DNA from: Papiliotrema nemorosa | Lineage: Eukaryota; Basidiomycota; Tremellomycetes; Tremellales; Rhynchogastremaceae | Assembly (NCBI GenBank): GCA_032158125.1 | Contig: JASKOT010000035.1 | Location: 62,001-126,000 of the forward strand | Length of the DNA: 64,000 nucleotides | Reading direction: 5' to 3' | Shown here: positions 57,954 through 64,000 of the stretch, piece by piece | Layout of the letters: every line of letters starts with the position of its first letter | Numbering within the stretch: the stretch's first letter is position 1 | Translations under genes and position numbers: made by a program | Notes under the pieces: generated by a model | Seen by the model: only the letters and a program-made list of their open reading frames with translations | The model's database searches: none | What the model was told of the DNA's origin: nothing

Positions 57954-58688
57954 TCGTTGATCGCGGTTAGGGATGCGGTTGGGGGTTTATGGTGCTTGTG
58001 GATGTGTGACTTTTACGAATATTTGATGTCTGGCGAGCATGATCATATGCATCGTCTACGATCCGATTCTACTCCTGGCGCTCGCAGTCGACAGCGAGTA
58101 CTTGAACATCATATTCACTGTTCTTCCGCTCAGTCTTCCATGCCGGTCGATCATCCGACGGTCGGACCAGGAGAAGAGGCAACCCAAGTAAAGTAGTCTT
58201 CTACACTTCCACTGCTCCGGATTCGAGTATTCGACAGGAAGTACGTGAGAGTTTCATCCCACCCCAGAGCATTGCGGAGCCATCGCCTGAACGTGCAGCG
58301 GCCAAACATCAACTTTCTGCTGAGTGAGTGATGCTCTTCTGGATCGGTCAAGATTGAGCTCCACGACAGGTATCTTGTAGCAGATAGCTTGCACTCTCAC
58401 GGCCACATAGACGGTCCCTTATGAACAGATCGTATAGAGAGATCTCGTTCACCTCGAGACGTCCATGGCGACATTTGCAGACTTAGCCTCCTCAGTGGCG
58501 CAGAATGCTGCAGAGACAGCAGAGCAGCGTCATATGAGCGTATGCAAAGCTTGAAATGACGACGTGCAGCGTATCAAATGTCGAAAGGATATTGCAAGAT
58601 CAAAGAAAAGGTATGCAATGAGGCGATAAATTTGTGTGTCAAGTATATGTACACATAAAATTCGACCCTTTCATCTGAAAAGTGGTCA
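57954..58688. other. Intergenic, no gene seen
   Basis: 735 bp between UTP23 and the tRNA gene. Nothing supported on either strand; a small RNA gene cannot be excluded by eye. Confidence 0.35.
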
Positions 58689-58777
58689 ATCAGATTGGGC
58701 TAGAGGAAATGCTATCAGGCTCATACGTAATACGTTTGTCCACCTGAGGGTCCCAGGATCGAAACCTGGATCTGATA
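58689..58777 (+). tRNA. tRNA-Met(CAT), initiator-like, with intron
   Basis: The acceptor stem ATCAGAT (58689-58695) pairs perfectly with ATCTGAT (58770-58776), discriminator A 58777. The D-arm carries box A TGGGCTAGAGG. The anticodon stem TCAGG/CCTGA (58715-58719/58743-58747) holds anticodon CAT at 58722-58724. A 16-nt intron (58726-58741) sits after position 37, the normal site. The T-arm is CCAGG-ATCGAAA-CCTGG. A1:T72 with A54 and A60 in the T-loop are eukaryotic initiator marks. The usual G29-G31/C39-C41 block is only partly kept (A29:T41). A T5 Pol III terminator follows at once. Confidence 0.8.
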
Positions 58778-59374
58778 GATTATGTTTTTGCTTTTTGTCC
58801 ATCCACCGCTCAATCTCTGCATATACTCGTCGATCCTCCCTTCGGAGGGTGAGCTGATCTTGATCACGCTATAAGTACTCGTAGCACACAGCGTATGGCC
58901 CTTTGCTCATGCATGTGGGGGTGACGACGAGGTCGTACGGCGAGCATCAAGGTCTTGGCATGGCTCAGAGTGCCACATTCGAGATTGAACGTAGATGATG
59001 CCTCTAAACCCACAGGATGTGGCCCTGTCATTGTGAGGTGAATCGACGGTAGCACGGCAAGCTCCCGCCTCCGATGGACCAGTCGAGGTATCTGGAGAGG
59101 ATACAACATGCATGTGTTCAAGGTGATACCGATGAGAGATAGCAAAGTCGGCGATCACCGCCCAGCGAAGAGCTGAGATCAGCGATGAGATGCTTTGACG
59201 CAGATTGTGGGAGACTGCAATCCACAAACCATCTCGACCGCGACCTCGCCTCAATACCCCGGCCTTCTGCTCAGATTCACACAACAGGCCGTACCTACCG
59301 CATTCGATCTATACCAGACCAGATTCGTCAGGCAAAGAGACGGCTGCGCGCTTTGGTACTCACGGTCCTCCACC
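58778..59374. other. Intergenic, RMD1 promoter side
   Basis: 597 bp between the tRNA and the RMD1-like gene. Apart from the Pol III terminator no supported feature. Confidence 0.35.
58785..58796 (+). terminator. RNA polymerase III terminator of tRNA-Met
   Basis: Two T5 runs (58785-58789 and 58792-58796) start 8 nt after the tRNA 3' end. Confidence 0.75.
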
Positions 59375-61523
59375 ATGGCGTCAAGAGGGAACACCCTTCC
59401 TCTGCCTTATTCGCAGTTACCTGCTGCTCCGAAGAGGGAGAACAGGCAGTCTATGCGGTAAGGATCAGACTATCCTATGTTATGCTGGTGAGACGGTGCT
59501 GATGATAGAACGTCAAAATTGGGCACGAGTCAGTCATACTTCCATCCGGACACGCCAGCTTCTCCTCCCCTGTTTCAATGTTATGACCAACACACCTTGG
59601 AGCCATTTCGGATGAAGTGGAAGTGCAGTACTGATTGGCAGAACTGAAAGTCCTCCCTACCCATCCGGACTCTATACCCGAGGAAGACGAAGATGAGACT
59701 GCTCTTGAACGGATCAAAGAGGAAGACGGGGAGGGCGTCGAGGTGAATCCTCCATATCTACAACCGCGCGCTGGAGCGAAGAATACATCGGAGGACATTT
59801 GCTAATGCAACAGTTTTACACGCCGTTGTCCCAGATCCCAGCTGGAACAGCTCGAAGAGACGCTCAGAAATTGACCAAGAGTGAAAAAGCAAAATTACCT
59901 CGAGTCACAGCATACTGTACCGCAGCGTGAGTACTCATCGGGGCATCTACAAGCAGGTGACTGATGAGATAGCTCTTACAACCTTCCCTTGCTGCTTCAA
60001 CACCTCGCAGCTCGTCCATCATCTTACAGGACCCACCCGAGGATGTTTGAAGCGGAGTGTCTACACACACCTTACCTTCCCCCACCTTCCTCTTCGTCCG
60101 GCTTCCGGTCACCCGCGCTCAAAGCGAGTAATGCGAACCATCATATCCCTGAGGGAGATTTACTCAATCTCGACTCGAATCAGTCCCATGGATCAAACGG
60201 GAATACAAATATGAATGTCCATTCAAATACGAACCACAGTGTAAATATCGGATCACCAGAGGATGAAGTACCTAAACGGTCAACGAGTCATAGACGTAAA
60301 ACGGGATTTCAAAAGAAACCCGGAAGTCGAAGGAATTCCAAGGTCGATTCGGGGTCAGGAGGGGGAGGAGGAGGAGGGAGCGATTGGGAAGATAGTGACG
60401 ATGATTTTGAAGAGGAAGAATGGGTGCCTGATTTGTTCTTGTTTGAATTTGGGACGGTAGTCATCTGGGGAATGACCGAGAAGGAGGAAAAGGCCTTTCT
60501 GAGGAGCTTGTAAGTGGATGGGCTATTGATAGCAAAGTGAAGGAGTGGAGCTGACGGGGTAGAAAAAAGTTTGAGGTGGAAAAGTTGTCTACGGAGGATG
60601 TGGAGATGGAAGATTTGAATTTCTACTATGCCGACTATTCGCGGTGAGTCGACTTTCTGATCTCTCACTTGACCAGCGCGAGAAGGTTGGACTGACGAGC
60701 AGGATATATAACGATGTTATCACGCTGCGAAAAGGTTCCTCTTACATGTGAAGTCTACTGCCCGGCATTGATGAGAGGTCACTGATAGACAGGACAAAGC
60801 TCGCACTATCGCATGCGCTCGCTCAATCGGTCAAGATCTCCTTGTTCGAGGAATTGATCAGCAGCACAATTGAACAGACGAAGGATATCCCAAAGAGTCT
60901 GTCAGAGACTGGGAAAATTGGTGTAAGTCAAAACTAGGCTCACGGATGCTTATCAGCGCCGAATGGTGGTCCGAGGACAAGTGCTGAGAGACAGTTGCCC
61001 AGGAGTGAGATTATGAAACAGATTGGAAACTTGTTCATCTTGCGCATCAATATCAACCTCGTCGGGTCTATCCTAGATTCTCCCGAGTTTTTCTGGTGAG
61101 AGGGAAATCAGCCCCACATGCAGTATCATGCTGATATTCAGGACGTTTCCCGATCTCGAACCGTTGTATAACGCCGCTAGATCTTACCTGGAAATAAGTC
61201 AACGTATCGATCTGCTCAATGCCCGTGTCGATGTTAGTCGTCGATTACTCTGGGATATGGTCTAACGTCACAGGTCATACAAGACATGTTGAAGCTTCTC
61301 AAGGAGAGTGTCAACAGTTCCCACGGAGAAAGACTAGAGTCCATCGTTATCATCCTCATGTGAGTCCACTTCAGCCGAATCGTCCTCTTTCCCCACATCG
61401 AAAGGTCCTGCTCATTCCTCTCTCCGTGGACTCCACGAAAGGGATCAAGGCTGACCATGCTTTAGCGGTATTGAGATTGTCCTCGGTATCGTCACTATCC
61501 TCGTCGACCTGGGCATGTCATAG
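59375..61523 (+). CDS. RMD1/DUF155 family protein
   Basis: Twelve exons: 59375-59457, 59509-59528, 59642-59742, 59814-59926, 59973-60509, 60563-60643, 60703-60747, 60793-60922, 60995-61095, 61142-61232, 61274-61359 and 61466-61523; 481 aa. DUF155 marks are RVTAYCTAASYNLPLLLQHL, DLFLFEFGTVVIWGMTEKEE, MEDLNFYYADYSRIYNDVI, KLALSHALAQSVKISLFEE and EIMKQIGNLFILRININLVGS. They end in LNARVDVIQDMLKLLKESVN and a C-terminal membrane helix (ESIVIILIGIEIVLGIVTIL). A Ser/Gly/Asp-rich insert interrupts the middle. Yeast Rmd1/Rmd8 and human RMND1 belong here; RMND1 acts in mitochondrial translation. Exon 2 (20 nt) ends at a GTCAGT donor. Confidence 0.9.
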
Positions 61524-61772
61524 ATGTCGCCGACCTATCTTTCGTCTCGTCCATCTAATTCCCTTGACCACTTTTTGGCTTCATCTCGTTGTATCCTCTA
61601 CTCCCTTTAGTTTGGCCTCACATCTTTTACTCCCTAGACTGAGTGAGATCGCGAAGATCATACCATGCATGTATGTCTAGATGTCCCACACCATCGAGAA
61701 AGCTCATGTTCTCCTTGACTACGCAAAACAAACAAAATTCCAGATATCCATCTCCCACAATCACATCGCATC

Positions 61773-64000
61773 CTAAGCCGACTTTTCCCTCGCTACCTGT
61801 CCAATGTAATTCAGAGCACTACCAGCCCTCAACCACTCCACCTGGTCTTTCGACAATGTATGTCTACATTCCACCTCTACCACTTCCCCAGTTGGCTTTG
61901 TCACTTTCAATACAACCTTGTCGGAAGTCGAGGAGCCATCGAGGACAGATTGCATACCGACCGTTTGGACTTTATCGTGTGCTGAAATGAGACCATAGGA
62001 TGATTTATCCGCGAGCCAGAGTGGGAGTATACCTTGTTTTTTCAGGTTTGTCTCGTGGATTCGGGCGAAAGAACGGGCTACAATCATGCCGCAGCCGTAG
62101 AATCGGGGTTGTAATGCTGCGTGTTCTCGAGCTGATCCTTCTCCGTCTGGACATTAGCGCAAATCCCATGAATATCATTCCAAAAGGGCGCGGGATATCG
62201 ATGTGGGGAGACTCACAATTGTCATCAACGACCAACATCCATGGTTCGTTTCGAGCCTTGTACTTTTGCATCGTCTTAGGGATTGTATCCTCTGCACCGT
62301 CGATATCCTTGGCCACGTTGATCTGTCCCCCTTCATCGTTGACAGCAGTCATCACTGCCCGTCAGCCGAATCTCTCTACATGCGGAGTTGTATACTGACG
62401 AGTGTTCTCGGAGATGTTTGATAGATGACCCTTGTACTTGAGCCAAGCACCAGCGGCCGAGATATGATCCGTCGTGCACTTCCCCTTGACCCTCATCAGA
62501 CATGTCAGTTCTGGCAGTTCACCCTTTCCACCCGCAAAGTTGGTTCCGAACGGTTCGAGGATCTCCAATCGTTGGGAAGAAGGACTGATGGCGATTTCGG
62601 CGTCGGGTACAGGCGTAGGGGTAGGTGTAGGGGCATAGGACAGATCTCCAGGTGTATATCCTTGAGGAGGTAATCTGTCCCCGGTAGGAGGTTCGAATCG
62701 GAATGGTCCATTAGGGGTGAGGATGGTATCTGTTGTTGGGTTGAAGTTTAGATCTCCAGAGAAGGCCATGGCCGTGACAATCTCCGGTGATGCTAAAAAG
62801 TTCATGGTCTTGAGATTTCCATCGTTTCTCGCTTTGAAATTCCTGTTGAACGAAGTCAAGATCGCATTGTCCTCGCCCTTCTTCTCGTCTCGCTTCCATT
62901 GACCGATACATGGCCCACAGGCATTGGCCAGGACTGTCGCACCGACTGACTCGAGGGTCGATTGTAGGCCGTCTCGCTCGATTGTCGCTCGGATAAGCTC
63001 GGATCCGGGAGTGACGAGGAAGGGGACTTTGGAGGTCAAACCGGCAGCTTTGGCCTGTTCGGCAATGGAAGCGACTCGAGACATGTCTTCGTAGGACGAG
63101 TTGGTACATGATCCAATGAGAGCGGAAGAGAGAGTGGTGGGGTACTTGTTCTCGTTGAGGAACGAACCAAAGTTGGACAGAGGGGTAGCGAGATCAGGAG
63201 TGAAGGGGCCGTTGAGGTGGGGCTCGAGTTCTGACAGGTTCTGATAATTAGCATTACGATCTGGAAAGTTGATGATGTTCGGCACGCACGATCTCGATCA
63301 ACTCGTCGTACTCTGCACCCTCGTCTGCGGAGAGGAAGCCCTTCGAAGCGGCATCATAAGCAGCATTCGCGACTGGACCTCGACCTGTGGCGTGTAGGTA
63401 CGATCGCATGTTTTCAGAGTAAGGGAAAGTCGAGGTGGTAGCTCCGACTTCGGCACCCATGTTGGCGATGGTAGCCAAACCAGTACATGACTGTGCCTCA
63501 ACTCCCGGTCCATGGTACTCGATGATACGACCCGTTCCTCCCTATACATGAGTATACTGGACCTGCTCGAATATAGATCAGACTCACTCGGACAGTGAGC
63601 TTTCCCGCGAGATGCAAGATCAGGTCCTTGGGTGTTGCCCATCCTTGCAATTGCCCCGTGAGCTTCACCCCAGTTATCAGAGGCGCCTTCAACTCCCAAG
63701 GCGTATCCGTCATGGCGTCCACTGCATCGGCTCCTCCAACTCCAATGGCCAACATTCCCAGTCCACCAGCGTTGGGAGTATGACTATCCGTACCCAACAT
63801 CAACAGACCCGGAGCCGCATAGTTCTCAAGCACGATCTGGTGGATGATTCCTGACCCAGGCCTCCAGAACTCGATACCATACTTCTTCGCTGCTGACTCG
63901 AGGAAATCGAACACTTCCTTGTTGTTCTCTATCGATCGGGATAAGTCCTCTGTAGCTCCAGTCTGAGCTTGAATGAGATGGTCACAGTGGATGGAAGAAG
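61773..64000 (-). CDS. Aconitate hydratase, mitochondrial type (5' end outside window)
   Basis: Complement of exons 63588->64000, 63290-63541, 62400-63240, 62217-62354 and 61773-62146; about 672 of roughly 780 residues are present. Substrate and cluster marks are complete here: [29 protein letters not shown], and the [4Fe-4S] ligands in [10 protein letters not shown] and [11 protein letters not shown]. They continue [32 protein letters not shown] and a C-terminal swivel domain. It interconverts citrate and isocitrate in mitochondria; fungi also have a homocitrate-acting Aco2 paralogue. I cannot decide between them without the N-terminus and a tree. The exon at 62400 ends with a GTCAGT donor. 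Confidence 0.92.

Noticed and set aside
1..64000. Transposons, CRISPR arrays, rRNA genes, viral insertions
   Set aside because: Looked for on both strands by motif and repeat reading; none seen.

Overview
The window is a gene-dense stretch of a nuclear fungal genome, most probably a tremellomycete basidiomycete yeast of the Cryptococcus/Kwoniella type. I infer this from the structure. Most protein genes are cut by several very short introns (about 40-60 nt, GTNNGT donors, CTNAC/CTNAT branch sites). There are microexons of 11-20 nt and intergenic spaces of 100-1000 bp. The gene content is basidiomycete-like, for example a large S/P-rich DH-BAR-SH3 Rho-GEF and a fungal-type Zn2Cys6 regulator. 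Exon joins were worked out by eye from reading frame, splice consensus and family motifs. I found no prokaryotic features, CRISPR arrays or transposons.

Layout. 1-12.3 kb: tail of a DUF1275 membrane protein (+), then seven minus-strand entries: SYLF, arrestin-like, an SH3 membrane protein, a TMEM53-type hydrolase broken by an in-frame TAG, an SDR and a TVP38-type VTT protein. 12.8-20.9 kb: Zn2Cys6 regulator, nucleobase (NAT/UapA-type) permease, a CMP/dCMP-type deaminase with signal peptide and C-terminal HDEL, and a 2OG-Fe(II) dioxygenase. This could be a nucleobase-use neighbourhood. 21-25.4 kb: a small ORF, a stand-alone BPL_N amidotransferase-like protein and a divergent MFS carrier. 25.7-31.7 kb: the giant Rho-GEF. 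32-41 kb: RPB4, an Apd1/Suc-Fer domain fused to a [2Fe-2S] ferredoxin, a BAH-PHD reader, mitochondrial tRNA thiouridylase MTU1 with a long tail, and an orphan intronless gene. 42-58 kb: second 2OG dioxygenase, phosphomevalonate kinase ERG8, UTP4, TFIIH subunit TFB4, URC1-type GTP cyclohydrolase II, asparaginase, a SUZ-domain protein and UTP23. 58.7 kb: an intron-containing initiator-like tRNA-Met. 59-64 kb: RMD1/DUF155 protein and mitochondrial aconitase, which runs off the right edge.

Housekeeping genes (RPB4, TFB4, UTP4, UTP23, ERG8, aconitase) sit among accessory ones. Several pairs share compact divergent promoters of about 200-240 bp: BAH-PHD/MTU1, UTP4/TFB4 and SUZ/UTP23. URC1, the NAT permease, the deaminase and the two dioxygenases give the window a nucleobase-metabolism flavour, but that link is inference. 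The most unusual items are the HDEL-tagged deaminase, the double Fe-S fusion protein, the W-to-TAG change in the TMEM53 homologue and the split initiator tRNA.
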